Assembly (NCBI GenBank): GCA_964518595.1
Contig: CAZFHA010000022.1
Span: forward strand, 1 to 64,000
Direction of reading: 5' to 3'
DNA length: 64,000 nucleotides
DNA from: CAZFHA01 sp964518595
Lineage (GTDB): Bacteria > Bacillota > Clostridia > Saccharofermentanales > Saccharofermentanaceae
The position numbers and the translations under genes are program-made. Shown in pieces: positions 17,874 through 26,847 of the stretch. Under the pieces are notes generated by a model, which was not told the DNA's origin, ran no database searches, and saw only the letters and a program-made list of their open reading frames with translations. How positions within the stretch are numbered: the stretch's first letter is position 1; each line of letters opens with the position of its first letter.

Positions 17874-18500
17874 ATGAATACACCGAATAAGTTATCGCTT
17901 TTAAGAATTATTCTTGTCCCTTTTATTTTACTCTTCATGTTACCGATTCAGATATTTTCCTTCGCCCCAGAAGGGTGGAATCAATTTGTCTTGCAGCATG
18001 GTCTTTGGATTGCCGGGATTATTTTTATTATAGCTTCTTTGACAGACTTAGCTGATGGTAAGATTGCTCGAAAGTATAATTTAATCACAGATTTAGGTAA
18101 GTTTTTAGACTCTTTAGCTGATAAAATGTTAGTTATTTCTGTGTTGATTGCTTTAGTTCAGTTAGGAAGAATTGCTGCTCTTTGGGTTATTATTATCGTG
18201 GTAAGAGAGTTTATGGTTACGGGTATTCGGATGGTAGCCAGTGGAAGTGGTGTAATTATGGCGGCAGCCATGATTGGAAAGATTAAAGCAACTACTCAGA
18301 TGGTGGCTATTATCTACTTGTTATTTGAACCTCTTTTTATGTTAGTTGTCGAAGGCCTTATAAAAAAGCCCTATTCGGAGGCACTTTCCTTAGTTTCTGG
18401 GCTTGGTAATATCTTGTTTGCAGTAGCAGTGATCATGACAATAATTTCAGGTCTGGATTATCTTTTTAAGAATTTAAACTTGTTTAAAGAGGCGACATAA
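17874..18500 (+). CDS. pgsA: CDP-diacylglycerol-glycerol-3-phosphate 3-phosphatidyltransferase
   Basis: Membrane enzyme making phosphatidylglycerol phosphate, the first committed step to phosphatidylglycerol and cardiolipin. The 208-aa product contains the complete CDP-alcohol phosphotransferase motif DGx2ARx8Gx3Dx3D beginning with DGKIAR and ending in DSLAD, plus several membrane helices. The ATG at 17874 follows AGGGAGGAGG by 12 bases; a GTG at 17841 abuts the rimO stop and would place that ribosome site inside the gene. The order rimO-pgsA near recA is common in Clostridia. Confidence 0.95.
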   Translation: MNTPNKLSLLRIILVPFILLFMLPIQIFSFAPEGWNQFVLQHGLWIAGIIFIIASLTDLADGKIARKYNLITDLGKFLDSLADKMLVISVLIALVQLGRIAALWVIIIVVREFMVTGIRMVASGSGVIMAAAMIGKIKATTQMVAIIYLLFEPLFMLVVEGLIKKPYSEALSLVSGLGNILFAVAVIMTIISGLDYLFKNLNLFKEAT

Positions 18501-18545
18501 TTCCTTTGGCTTTCAAAGAATTTTGAGGAAAATTAAGATTTAATA

Positions 18546-18574
18546 TTGACATTTTTCCGCGGTTCGGATACAAA
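18546..18574 (+). promoter_or_regulatory. Predicted promoter of acpP
   Basis: -35 TTGACA (perfect, 18546-18551), spacer 17, -10 TACAAA (18569-18574), about 50 bases before the acpP start. Confidence 0.65.
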
Positions 18575-18623
18575 CTATGTAAGAAGATTGCAAATAAGCA
18601 ATCAATCAGGAGGTAATTATTAT

Positions 18624-18863
18624 ATGTCAGCAGATCCAATTTTCGAAAGTGTTAAGGGTATCTTAGTTGAGCAATTAGGTGTAGATGGGGATACTGTTTC
18701 TATGGAATCTAATTTTATTGATGATCTCAACGCTGATTCTCTAGATATTGTTGAGCTGGTAATGGCCATGGAGCAGGAATTTGGAATCTCCATCCCTGAC
18801 GAAGAGGCAGAGCGTATTAAGTCTGTAGGCGACGCTGTTGAGTTTATCAAAGCAAACGTATAA
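18624..18863 (+). CDS. acpP: Acyl carrier protein
   Basis: Carries growing acyl chains in fatty-acid synthesis on a 4'-phosphopantetheine attached to Ser39 in the motif DSLD (38-41). The 79-aa acidic product has the usual four-helix pattern with VELVMAMEQEFGI after the modified Ser. The ATG follows AGGAGG with 10 bases spacing. In many Firmicutes acpP precedes rnc, as here, although plsX and the fab genes that often accompany it are absent from this window. Confidence 0.96.
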   Translation: MSADPIFESVKGILVEQLGVDGDTVSMESNFIDDLNADSLDIVELVMAMEQEFGISIPDEEAERIKSVGDAVEFIKANV

Positions 18864-18888
18864 GTCATGATTTTTGCCATTGGCATGC

Positions 18889-18910
18889 AGAGCTCCTGTA
18901 TAGGGGCTCT
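18889..18910 (+). terminator. Short hairpin between acpP and rnc
   Basis: AGAGCTCC (18889-18896) pairs with GGGGCTCT (18903-18910), 8 bases with one G-U pair, followed only by TTTGCGTTT. It may be a weak terminator or attenuator limiting readthrough from the strongly expressed acpP into rnc. Confidence 0.45.
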
Positions 18911-18932
18911 TTGCGTTTAAAGGAGTAGTTCA

Positions 18933-19667
18933 TTGAAGCAGAAGGATTTTTCATCGCTATACAAGAGCCAGAGCTTAGAGGACATCGAAATTCGAATCGG
19001 TTATGCTTTTCAGAATAAGGCACTTTTAGTTGAGGCAATTACTCACTCTACCTTCGCTTATGAGAATAAACAGTATGGTTTGGGTAATAATGAACGAATG
19101 GAATTTTTAGGCGATGGCATTTTAGACTTTGTGGTGGCGGATTATTTGTTTTGCCACCAGACGGAGGTTAATGAAGGTCACTTGTCTAAAAGTCGGGCTT
19201 TGGTAGTATGTGAAGCTACTCTTTCTGAACGCGCTCGCCATTTAGGTATCGGAAGATATCTTTTACTTGGAAAAGGCGAAGAATTAACTGGCGGACGAGA
19301 GAAGGCTTCTAACTTAGCTAACTGTATGGAGGCTATCTTTGCCGCTGTATATCTCGATAATGGCTTTACTTCGGCTCAGAAGGTTATCTTGTCAATTATG
19401 CTACCCTCCCTTCAGGAGGCCGTTAAAGGCAAGTTGCTTTTTGACCATAAGAGTAAACTCCTTGAGGTTGCCCAGTCTAAAGGCGGCTTACTTAAAGTGC
19501 GCTTTGGCATTGTGGCTGAGGAGGGTCCGGTCCATAACCGCAGATATACAGCGGCTGTATATTTAAATGAGGAGCAGATTTGTACCGGTACTGGTGCCAG
19601 TAAAAAATTAGCTGAGCAGGATGCTGCTCGCAGTGCGCTAGCGGATTTTTCGGAGCGGTTTGCTTGA
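18933..19667 (+). CDS. rnc: Ribonuclease III (TTG start)
   Basis: Double-strand-specific endonuclease for rRNA and mRNA processing. Of 244 aa, the catalytic domain has the signature NERMEFLGDGILD (53-65) with Glu57 and Asp61 as metal ligands, and the second acidic region MEAIFAAVYLD. The C-terminal dsRNA-binding domain (about 170-240) ends with ASKKLAEQDAARSAL. The TTG start follows AAAGGAG by 6 bases. One residue deserves attention: the position usually Asp, three before the second catalytic Glu, reads Asn (ANCMEA); see findings. Confidence 0.95.
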   Translation: MKQKDFSSLYKSQSLEDIEIRIGYAFQNKALLVEAITHSTFAYENKQYGLGNNERMEFLGDGILDFVVADYLFCHQTEVNEGHLSKSRALVVCEATLSERARHLGIGRYLLLGKGEELTGGREKASNLANCMEAIFAAVYLDNGFTSAQKVILSIMLPSLQEAVKGKLLFDHKSKLLEVAQSKGGLLKVRFGIVAEEGPVHNRRYTAAVYLNEEQICTGTGASKKLAEQDAARSALADFSERFA

Positions 19668-19689
19668 AAACCAAGATTTAGTATATAAT
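19660..19689 (+). promoter_or_regulatory. Possible promoter of smc inside the end of rnc
   Basis: -35 TTGCTT (19660-19665), spacer 18, perfect -10 TATAAT (19684-19689), about 50 bases before the smc start. It would allow smc expression apart from rnc. Confidence 0.5.
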
Positions 19690-19742
19690 TGGCAAGATTT
19701 GAATGTAAATAATTTATCTCAAGGAAAGGATTATGCCCAGAT

Positions 19743-22700
19743 ATGCACCTGAAAAAATTAGAAATCCAAGGCTTTAAATCCTTTCCGGAATATACTTTGG
19801 TTGAATTTGACCAAGGTATGACTGCAATTGTTGGGCCAAACGGCAGTGGTAAGTCAAATGTTACCGACGCTATTCGTTGGGTACTGGGCGAGCAGAGTGT
19901 TAAGACACTGCGTGGCGGAAAGATGGAAGACGTAATTTTTAACGGAACTCAGTCTCGCAGAGCCATGAATTTTGCTGAAGTATCTATGACCATCGACAAT
20001 AGTGATGGAGCTTTAGAGATTGACTACTCTGAGATCCAGGTTACAAGGCGTCTTTACCGTTCAGGAGAAAGTGAATATCAGATTAACCGGGTGAACTGCC
20101 GACTTAAGGATATTATTACCCTCTTTATGGACACCGGCTTAGGTAAGGATGGATACTCTATTGTTGGCCAGGGTCGGGTTGATGAGATTTTAAGTAACCG
20201 CTCTGAAGACCGACGTAAGGTTCTGGAAGAAGCTTCAGGAATTGTTAAATACAAAGTGCGCAAAGAAGAGGCTGAGCGCAAACTTTTGGCTACCGAACAG
20301 AATTTGTTGCGTATCAGTGATGTTTTGGCAGAGCTGGAAGAACAGATTGGACCCCTGACGGAGCAAGCGGAGAAGGCGCGCACCTATCATAAGCTTTATG
20401 AGGAGTGGCGAAAGCTTGATGTAGGTCTAGCTTTGCACCTGATCGACCGCAATCAAGTTTTTTTATCTGCTGCTGAAGCTGAAGAGAAGGGGTTGGCAGA
20501 GGACGTCAAAGCCCAAGAAGATGCGATTCTAAGTATGCGTGAAAAGAATCGCCGATTAACTGAGCAGTCCGGCCTTTTAGAAGATCGTCTTGAGGAATAC
20601 CGCCAAAAGGCTTCTGATATTTCTGAAGAAATACATGAGATACAAAGTAATTTGGCTGTTATGGCGGAGCGTATCACTCAAATTAATGAGCGAATTGCCC
20701 AGAGCCAGAATGAGGACGAAGGTGTAGTTGCAGCTCTGGATCGCTTGACGGGGGAACAGCAAGCCCAAGAAAAGAAGATCGAGACTTTAACCAAACAACG
20801 AGAGCAGTACCGTCAGGCCTTATTGGAGCAAGAAGGAAATATGGCCGAGCTGCTTAAAACTTTAAATCAATCAGAGCAGGCCTTAGCTGAACTAAAAGGA
20901 AAGATGGAGCAGCTTCAGGAAGATCTGTTTGAAAAAAAGCAGTCTGCTGCCGAGCTTTTGGCCGATGTACGACTTTTGTCCTCCAGAGAAAAGAATTTAG
21001 AGGCAGAACGGGTTCTCTCCATAACTGAGACCGATGCCTTACATATAAAAGTTGAAGAAGCCCAGAAACAGTTAAAGGATTTATTGGCCGATATTAATAA
21101 GGCCACAGCTGATTATGAAGATATTCGGGGCAAGATATCTACTTTGCGTGAGCAAAGAAAGACGGCGCAGATACAGTTGGAGCAGAAGCACCGCCAAGTT
21201 GACAATGTTAAATTTCGTCTTAAAACGCTCCAAGAGCTGGAGAAGAATAGAGAAGGCTATCAGGAGCCGGTTCGACGACTTTTGGCTGCCGCTGAGGAAA
21301 ATGCCGAGCTTAAATCTGCTACCGTAGGTGTTTTGGGTGAATTGTTACGAGTGCACCCACGGTTTGAGACAGCTATTGAAATTGCTTTAGGTCAGGCACT
21401 TCATAATATTGTTACACCTACAGAACAGGATGCCTCTTTTTTAATTCGCTACCTGAAAGAACATCATCTGGGTAGGGTGACTTTTTTACCGATCCGAGTC
21501 ATTCGTCCACGAGAGTTGGAGCCCAATTTCCGTAAAACAGCTGAAGGCTCTTCAGGCTTTTTGGGGTTAGCGGATGAGGTGGTAGACTATCCCCCTGAGC
21601 TTTCGGATATAGTTAAAAATTTATTAGGCCGAATTGTAGTCATGGAAAATCTTCAGGACGCTTTAGCTTTGGCTAAAAATACCGGCCATAATTTTCGTAT
21701 TGTTACCCTAGAAGGAGATGTGGTAAATCCTGGTGGCTCTATGACCGGGGGTAGCATACGTCGACAAGGTAGTGGTTTACTCAGTCGTGGACGCGAGCTG
21801 GAGAGCGGCAAAGAAAAGCTGGAAACCTTGGAGAGAGAAATCACTTCGGAAGAGAAAGCTCTTGAACAGGTAGAAACTGAAATTCGCTCCTTAGGAACCG
21901 AAGAAGCTAAGATGGACGAGTATCTTCGTGGTTTGGGTCTAGAGCAGGCACGCGCTGAGGCTCAGGCTAACCAGCTATCCGTTGAACAACAGCGGGTAAA
22001 GGAGAAACTAAGCAGTATTGACCGGGAGCTTCTTTCTCTTGAACAGCGTAAAGCCGATTTAGAGCAAAGTCATAAAGGCGCCGAGGCCTCTATTGTGCAG
22101 TGTGAAGAAGAAATGCTGCTTCTACGTCAGACTTTGGAGCAACGGGGAGATCAGAACAAGGCTGAACAAAGTAGCTTGGACGAGCTTCGCAATGATATTT
22201 CCAACCTGCGTATATCAGTAAGTTCACTAGAAGAGTCCCTTCGTGGCTGTCAAGCTGTTTCAGAGCGAATCCTCAGGGAGCAAGAAGGACACAAGGAAGG
22301 ACTTCAAAAACAGCAGCAGGAGCGTGAGCGAGCTCAAGAAGAGCTAGAATTTTTAGCCATAGAGGTGGAAGAGAAGAAAGCCCAGCAAGGACAGCATAGA
22401 GCCTTGGAAGAAGCGACCTTAGCAGAGATTAAAGAAATCTTGAAGCAGAAGGAAGAAGTTGATCAAGGTCTTACTGGTTTTGCTGACTATCTTTCCGGAG
22501 CTACCGGTCGTTTGGCTAGTCTGCAAAATGAACTTACTAAGCTTCAATCTCGTACTGAAAGGTACGCTTTAGAAAGTGATGAATGGAAGAATCGTCTTTG
22601 GGAAGAGCACGAACTTACCTATGACAATGCTGAGAGTTTTCGAATTGAGATTGAGAATCCGCAGCCGGTCTCACGGAAAATTGCCGACCTGAAAGGTAAA

Positions 22701-23309
22701 ATGCGTGAATTAGGACCAGTAAATTTGGCGGCTATCGAAGAGTATGAGCGAATTTACGACCGCTTGGTCTTTATGCAGAAGCAAAAAGAAGATATTGATA
22801 CGGCCAAAGCCCACCTTTCTGGCATAATTGAAGAATTGACTGCCGAAATGCGTCAGCAATTTGTAAAGCATTTTGAAATTATTAATGAAAACTTTAAAGT
22901 AGTTTTCTCAGATTTGTTCAATGGTGGTACAGCTGAAATTCTGTTGGAAGATGAAGAAGACGTTTTGAAGTGCGGCATCGAGATTAAGGCTCAACCTCCC
23001 GGCAAGCGTCTTCAAAGCCTGACATTATTATCGGGTGGAGAGCGTTGTCTGACGGCAATTGCCTTATTATTTGCTATCCTGCAACTCAGACCCTCACCCT
23101 TTTGTGTGTTGGATGAGGTTGAAGCAGCACTGGATGACGTTAACGTAAATCGCTTTACTGATTTTGTACGGCGTTATACCAGCAAATCACAATTTATTCT
23201 AGTCACCCACCGAAAAGGAACTATGGAGGCTTGTGATAGGATGTATGGTGTGACTATGCAGGAGCGTGGTATATCAAAGATATTATCCATGCGTTTAGGT
23301 GATTCATAA
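19743..23309 (+). CDS. smc: Chromosome partition protein SMC
   Basis: Structural-maintenance-of-chromosomes ATPase, 1188 aa, the usual size. Walker A GPNGSGKS is at 31-38. Two long coiled-coil regions (about 170-500 and 670-1010) flank a hinge. The C-terminal head has signature LLSGGER near 1096-1102 and Walker B VLDEVEAALDD. It compacts and resolves replicated chromosomes with ScpA and ScpB, which are not in the window. The start is 12 bases after AAGGAAAGGA. The rnc-smc-ftsY order is conserved in Firmicutes. Confidence 0.97.
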   Translation: MHLKKLEIQGFKSFPEYTLVEFDQGMTAIVGPNGSGKSNVTDAIRWVLGEQSVKTLRGGKMEDVIFNGTQSRRAMNFAEVSMTIDNSDGALEIDYSEIQVTRRLYRSGESEYQINRVNCRLKDIITLFMDTGLGKDGYSIVGQGRVDEILSNRSEDRRKVLEEASGIVKYKVRKEEAERKLLATEQNLLRISDVLAELEEQIGPLTEQAEKARTYHKLYEEWRKLDVGLALHLIDRNQVFLSAAEAEEKGLAEDVKAQEDAILSMREKNRRLTEQSGLLEDRLEEYRQKASDISEEIHEIQSNLAVMAERITQINERIAQSQNEDEGVVAALDRLTGEQQAQEKKIETLTKQREQYRQALLEQEGNMAELLKTLNQSEQALAELKGKMEQLQEDLFEKKQSAAELLADVRLLSSREKNLEAERVLSITETDALHIKVEEAQKQLKDLLADINKATADYEDIRGKISTLREQRKTAQIQLEQKHRQVDNVKFRLKTLQELEKNREGYQEPVRRLLAAAEENAELKSATVGVLGELLRVHPRFETAIEIALGQALHNIVTPTEQDASFLIRYLKEHHLGRVTFLPIRVIRPRELEPNFRKTAEGSSGFLGLADEVVDYPPELSDIVKNLLGRIVVMENLQDALALAKNTGHNFRIVTLEGDVVNPGGSMTGGSIRRQGSGLLSRGRELESGKEKLETLEREITSEEKALEQVETEIRSLGTEEAKMDEYLRGLGLEQARAEAQANQLSVEQQRVKEKLSSIDRELLSLEQRKADLEQSHKGAEASIVQCEEEMLLLRQTLEQRGDQNKAEQSSLDELRNDISNLRISVSSLEESLRGCQAVSERILREQEGHKEGLQKQQQERERAQEELEFLAIEVEEKKAQQGQHRALEEATLAEIKEILKQKEEVDQGLTGFADYLSGATGRLASLQNELTKLQSRTERYALESDEWKNRLWEEHELTYDNAESFRIEIENPQPVSRKIADLKGKMRELGPVNLAAIEEYERIYDRLVFMQKQKEDIDTAKAHLSGIIEELTAEMRQQFVKHFEIINENFKVVFSDLFNGGTAEILLEDEEDVLKCGIEIKAQPPGKRLQSLTLLSGGERCLTAIALLFAILQLRPSPFCVLDEVEAALDDVNVNRFTDFVRRYTSKSQFILVTHRKGTMEACDRMYGVTMQERGISKILSMRLGDS

Positions 23310-23357
23310 TACACCCGTCTGCGTGACGGAACTAATTAAGAGAGAAGGAGTCGTTTT

Positions 23358-24281
23358 ATGGGGATTTTTGATGTTTTTAAAAAAGGGCTTTCCAAAACCC
23401 GCGGCTTTGTAAGTGATGGTTTGGCTAAAATTACCGCTAAAATGGGGCGCTTCGATGAGGAGATGCTAGAAGAACTAGAAATGCTTCTGGTTCAAGCCGA
23501 TGTAGGCGTCGGTGCTACGCTGCAAATCATGGACGGGATTCGTGAAAACATTAAAACCAGCGGTGATGCTTCCCAGGAAGCTGTACTAAACACCCTCTCG
23601 CAACAGATGTTGGCTATTCTTGGGCCCCAGAAGCAATTGGAGATTGAGGAGGGTAATTTAAACATTATTCTGATGGTTGGGGTAAATGGTACAGGCAAAA
23701 CTACCACAGCAGGTAAACTTTGCTTGCGTTATAAAAATCAGGGGAAGAAAGTTCTTTTGGCTGCAGCCGATACTTTTCGGGCAGCAGCTATTGAACAACT
23801 GACAGTTTGGGGCGAACGAACTCAAACTGCTGTGATCGCCCATGAAGAAGGTTCTGACCCTGCCTCTGTCTGCTATGACGCTATTCATGCAGCCTTAGCA
23901 CGGAAGGTAGATGTCTTGATTATTGATACGGCCGGACGCCTTCATAACAAACAAAATTTGATGGATGAACTTTCCAAAATACGGCGAATTATTGGTAGGG
24001 AAGCGGCTGCGGCACATTGCCAAACGCTATTAATCATTGATGCTACCACCGGGCAAAATGCCGTGATGCAGGCAGATATCTTTTCAAAAGCCGTTCCTCT
24101 ATCCGGGGTGGGAATAACTAAGTTAGACGGCAATGCTAAAGGTGGTGTGGCTGTTTCAGTGGCTTATGCTACCAAGTGTCCGATTCTTTTGGCCGGTTTG
24201 GGAGAAGGTGCTGAAGATTTAGTTGATTTTGATCCGGAAATCTTTGTTAGTTCATTATTACCTGAACTGCCGGAGAATTGA
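23358..24281 (+). CDS. ftsY: Signal recognition particle receptor FtsY
   Basis: SRP receptor GTPase that docks ribosome-nascent-chain complexes at the membrane. The 307-aa protein has the NG domain with G1 GVNGTGKT (108-115), DTFRAAAIEQL, the DTAGR motif and TKLDG. It lacks the long acidic A domain of enterobacterial FtsY, as is normal in Gram-positive bacteria; the short basic amphipathic N-terminus (FDVFKKGLSKTRGF) probably binds membrane. Its partner Ffh is encoded at 25432. A strong terminator follows. Confidence 0.97.
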   Translation: MGIFDVFKKGLSKTRGFVSDGLAKITAKMGRFDEEMLEELEMLLVQADVGVGATLQIMDGIRENIKTSGDASQEAVLNTLSQQMLAILGPQKQLEIEEGNLNIILMVGVNGTGKTTTAGKLCLRYKNQGKKVLLAAADTFRAAAIEQLTVWGERTQTAVIAHEEGSDPASVCYDAIHAALARKVDVLIIDTAGRLHNKQNLMDELSKIRRIIGREAAAAHCQTLLIIDATTGQNAVMQADIFSKAVPLSGVGITKLDGNAKGGVAVSVAYATKCPILLAGLGEGAEDLVDFDPEIFVSSLLPELPEN

Positions 24282-24292
24282 TGTGATGAGCT

Positions 24293-24321
24293 GCATCATT
24301 ATCTCCATACGTGGATAATGA
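24293..24321 (+). other. Hairpin without T-run downstream of ftsY
   Basis: ATCATTATC with TCCA pairs with TGG-ATAATGAT around a TACG loop, with a small bulge. No T-run follows. It may stabilise the ftsY mRNA 3' end; the real terminator is at 24358. Confidence 0.4.
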
Positions 24322-24357
24322 TAGCCAAGGATTTACTGGGGCTGAACTATAGAATTT

Positions 24358-24385
24358 AAGAGGGGGGCAATTTGCCCCCCTCTTT
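24358..24385. terminator. Bidirectional terminator between ftsY and trmL
   Basis: A 12-base perfect stem (AAGAGGGGGGCA with its complement) and 3-base loop, followed by T-rich sequence on the plus strand and ending 5 bases before the convergent trmL stop. It can stop transcription from both sides. Confidence 0.9.
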
Positions 24386-24390
24386 TTGGG

Positions 24391-24879
24391 TTACCAGGAA
24401 CTTCTATGGAGCTGACCTTCCCCTTGCAGTCCGGCGAAGTTGTTTTGTCTTAGCCCCTCGTATAAGATAACTGCAGCGGCATTAGAGAGATTCAAGGATC
24501 TTTGCCCGGCTAACATGGGTATCCGAATACATAGTTCGGGATGCTCCTTGAGAATCTCCTCGGGAATGCCGGCGCTTTCTTTACCAAACATGATGAAGTC
24601 TTCCGGATTAAACTTGATATCGCTATAATTTTTAGTTGCCTTAGTAGTTGCCATGTAGACCGTTGCTTTCTGATTTTGCTGATAAAAGTCCATGATATTA
24701 TCGTAGTAGAAGACTTTTAGTTCCGGCCAGTAATCTAAACCGGCTCTTTGCAAAGATTTATCATCAGTGGAAAATCCTAAGGGTCTAATCAAATGCAAGG
24801 CTGTGCCGGTTAAGACACAGGTGCGACCAATATTTCCAGTATTTGCAGGTATTTCCGGTTCCAGTAAAACAATATTCAT
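24391..24879 (-). CDS. trmL: tRNA (cytidine/uridine-34 2'-O) methyltransferase TrmL
   Basis: SPOUT-class methyltransferase that methylates the ribose of the wobble nucleotide of tRNA-Leu isoacceptors with S-adenosylmethionine. The 162-aa product begins MNIVLLEPEIPANTGNIGRT, the typical first strand and Asn-Arg segment, and ends with the knot motifs FGKESAGIP and IPMLAGQRSLNLSNAAA. Length fits the single-domain TrmL family. It is transcribed opposite to its neighbours and shares a terminator with ftsY. Two inverted repeats lie in the divergent gap toward ylxM. Confidence 0.93.
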   Translation of the reverse strand: MNIVLLEPEIPANTGNIGRTCVLTGTALHLIRPLGFSTDDKSLQRAGLDYWPELKVFYYDNIMDFYQQNQKATVYMATTKATKNYSDIKFNPEDFIMFGKESAGIPEEILKEHPELCIRIPMLAGQRSLNLSNAAAVILYEGLRQNNFAGLQGEGQLHRSSW

Positions 24880-24934
24880 GCAAGCTTCACATCCTTGTGT
24901 TATGTATTTTGAATATAGGGATTATCATAAAATA

Positions 24935-24960
24935 TCAGAGTTTGCCGATCGGAACTCTGA
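24935..24960. repeat. Inverted repeat in the trmL-ylxM divergent region
   Basis: TCAGAGTT (24935-24942) and AACTCTGA (24953-24960) are perfect complements around a 10-base loop that itself contains CCGATCGG. Possible operator or RNA hairpin; no T-run on the plus strand. Confidence 0.5.
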
Positions 24961-24976
24961 ACCTCAGTGCTATTTT

Positions 24977-25002
24977 ACTATTCCTCAGTGGTCTTGAATA
25001 GT
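24977..25002. repeat. Second inverted repeat in the trmL-ylxM region
   Basis: ACTATTC (24977-24983) and GAATAGT (24996-25002) are perfect complements around 12 bases. It lies about 30 bases before the ylxM promoter. Confidence 0.45.
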
Positions 25003-25029
25003 AGTTTTATCTCTGCAAAGTAAAAATGC

Positions 25030-25058
25030 TTGACAGCATGACTGCTTTCCCTTATTCT
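25030..25058 (+). promoter_or_regulatory. Predicted promoter of ylxM-ffh
   Basis: -35 TTGACA (perfect, 25030-25035), spacer 17, -10 TATTCT (25053-25058), just ahead of ylxM. Confidence 0.7.
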
Positions 25059-25085
25059 TAGTTAGGACTATAAGGAAGGTGTTCT

Positions 25086-25406
25086 ATGGATGTAGTTGAT
25101 GCTTCCCTACTGCTGGATTTTTATGGTCAGCTTTTGACAGAGCGTATGCGGTTGATTTTGGAACTGTATTTTAATGAGGATATGTCATTAGCTGAGATTG
25201 CAGAACAGGAAGATGTTTCCCGACAAGCTGTGCATGATACTGTGCGCCGAGGGATGAATCAACTGAGAGCATATGAAGATAAACTGAGGTTATTAGAACG
25301 TTTTGCTTCCCAGCAAGAGATTGCCCGTAAGGCTTTGGCCGCAATTAAGCAGGGACAAGCCGCGAGGGCAGAGGAACTTCTAAGCAACTTAATTGATACT
25401 TTATAA
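25086..25406 (+). CDS. ylxM: YlxM/p13-like helix-turn-helix protein (UPF0122)
   Basis: A 106-aa protein with a sigma-70 region-4-like helix-turn-helix (MSLAEIAEQEDVSRQAVHDTV, about residues 33-53 in part). The family is encoded just before ffh in most Firmicutes and has been linked to the SRP pathway. The ribosome site AAGGAAGG is close to the ATG. It is separated from ffh by 25 bases. Its molecular role is not firmly established as far as I know; the assignment rests on fold and synteny. Confidence 0.92.
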   Translation: MDVVDASLLLDFYGQLLTERMRLILELYFNEDMSLAEIAEQEDVSRQAVHDTVRRGMNQLRAYEDKLRLLERFASQQEIARKALAAIKQGQAARAEELLSNLIDTL

Positions 25407-25431
25407 CGATGAGAGTGAGCGGATAGAAAAG

Positions 25432-26775
25432 ATGTTTGAGAGTCTTTCGACAAAATTGCAGAATATTACATCTCGTATGCGGGGCAAGGCTCGGGTGACG
25501 GATCAGGACATCAAAGAAATGATGAAAGAGATCCGCATGGCCTTGTTGGAAGCTGATGTTAACTATACCGTTGTGAAAGAGTTTGTTGCCGAGATGTCTG
25601 AACGCTGTAAGGGTCAAGACATAATGACCAGTCTTACCCCCGGCCAACAAATTGTTAAGATTGTTCATGAATCCTTGGTGGAACTTTTAGGTGGGGCTAG
25701 CGGCAAGATTGCCGTCTCGCCCTCCGGCTTTACGGTTATTATGCTCTATGGTCTTCAGGGTGCAGGTAAGACAACTACCGCTGCTAAGCTGGCTCTTTTG
25801 CTGAAAAAGGGTGGCAAGCGTCCGATGTTGACTTCAGTAGACGTGCATCGTCCGGCGGCCGCCAGACAATTAGATATTCTTGCTACTAAGGTAGATGTAC
25901 CTTGTTTTATTTTGCCAGAAGAGCCATCGCCTACCGTAATTGCGGAGAAAGCTATTGCTCGTGCTCGTTATTTGCTCTGTGATACTTTGATTGTTGATAC
26001 CGCCGGGCGTATGACGGTGGATAACGAGTTGATGGCTGAGCTTGTAGCCATTGGTGAGGTTGTTAAGCCTACCGAGAAGCTTTTAGTCGTTGATGCCATG
26101 ATTGGTCAAGAGGCGGTGGGAGTTGCCCAGGCCTTTGAAGAGGCCATCGGGCTTGATGGTTTTATCATGACCAAGCTTGACGGTGATGCCAGAGGCGGTG
26201 CGGCTTTGTCCATTCGTAAGATGACCGGTAAACCTATTAAACTTATCTGCGTAGGCGAGAAGGTTGAGGATATTGAAGAATATTATCCCGATCGAATGGC
26301 TAACCGGATTCTGGGAATGGGCGATGTTCTTTCCTTAATTGAGAAAGCCCAGCAGTCATTAGACGAAGACTCTGCTAAAGCCACCATGGATCGTCTGATG
26401 AAGAACAGCTTTGATTTGAATGATATGCTGGCAATGTTTGAGCAGACACAGAAGATGGGGTCAATCAAAGATGTACTTAACATGGTTCCGGGTGTAGGCA
26501 GTAAGCTGAAAGACCAACAAATAGATGAGTCAATCATCGGTACGAATATGGCGATTATTCGCTCAATGACCGCTAAGGAAAGGCGGGTACCACAAATATT
26601 AAATGCCAGCCGTAGAAAGCGGATTGCACAAGGTTCAGGAACTACCGTTCAACAAGTTAATCAGTTGATCAAGCAATATGACCAATCGGCTCAAATGATG
26701 AAGCAGTTTTCTAAGATGGGCAAAGGCAAGGGTAAAGGAATGGGAATGTTTGGCCGTAAGGGTTTTCCATTCTAA
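25432..26775 (+). CDS. ffh: Signal recognition particle protein Ffh
   Basis: GTPase subunit of SRP that binds signal sequences and 4.5S RNA (SRP RNA gene not seen here). In the 447-aa product the N domain starts MFESLSTKLQ, G1 GLQGAGKT is at 107-114, DTAGR and TKLDGDARGG follow, and the C-terminal M domain ends in a Met/Gly/Lys-rich tail. I use the ATG at 25432 because homologues begin at MFESLS; the frame extends 13 codons further upstream into ylxM. The ribosome site is weak, suggesting translational coupling with ylxM. Confidence 0.97.
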   Translation: MFESLSTKLQNITSRMRGKARVTDQDIKEMMKEIRMALLEADVNYTVVKEFVAEMSERCKGQDIMTSLTPGQQIVKIVHESLVELLGGASGKIAVSPSGFTVIMLYGLQGAGKTTTAAKLALLLKKGGKRPMLTSVDVHRPAAARQLDILATKVDVPCFILPEEPSPTVIAEKAIARARYLLCDTLIVDTAGRMTVDNELMAELVAIGEVVKPTEKLLVVDAMIGQEAVGVAQAFEEAIGLDGFIMTKLDGDARGGAALSIRKMTGKPIKLICVGEKVEDIEEYYPDRMANRILGMGDVLSLIEKAQQSLDEDSAKATMDRLMKNSFDLNDMLAMFEQTQKMGSIKDVLNMVPGVGSKLKDQQIDESIIGTNMAIIRSMTAKERRVPQILNASRRKRIAQGSGTTVQQVNQLIKQYDQSAQMMKQFSKMGKGKGKGMGMFGRKGFPF

Positions 26776-26847
26776 ATAATTAAAGAGCCATTCACGCATT
26801 AAGATGCGAGAAGATAAAAAGTGTATTGATTCACAGGAGGAAAGAAA

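Noticed and set aside
19733..19777. 14-codon frame starting ATG just before smc
   Set aside because: Starts 2 bases after the purine-rich site and overlaps smc out of frame; no sign of coupling to the smc start.
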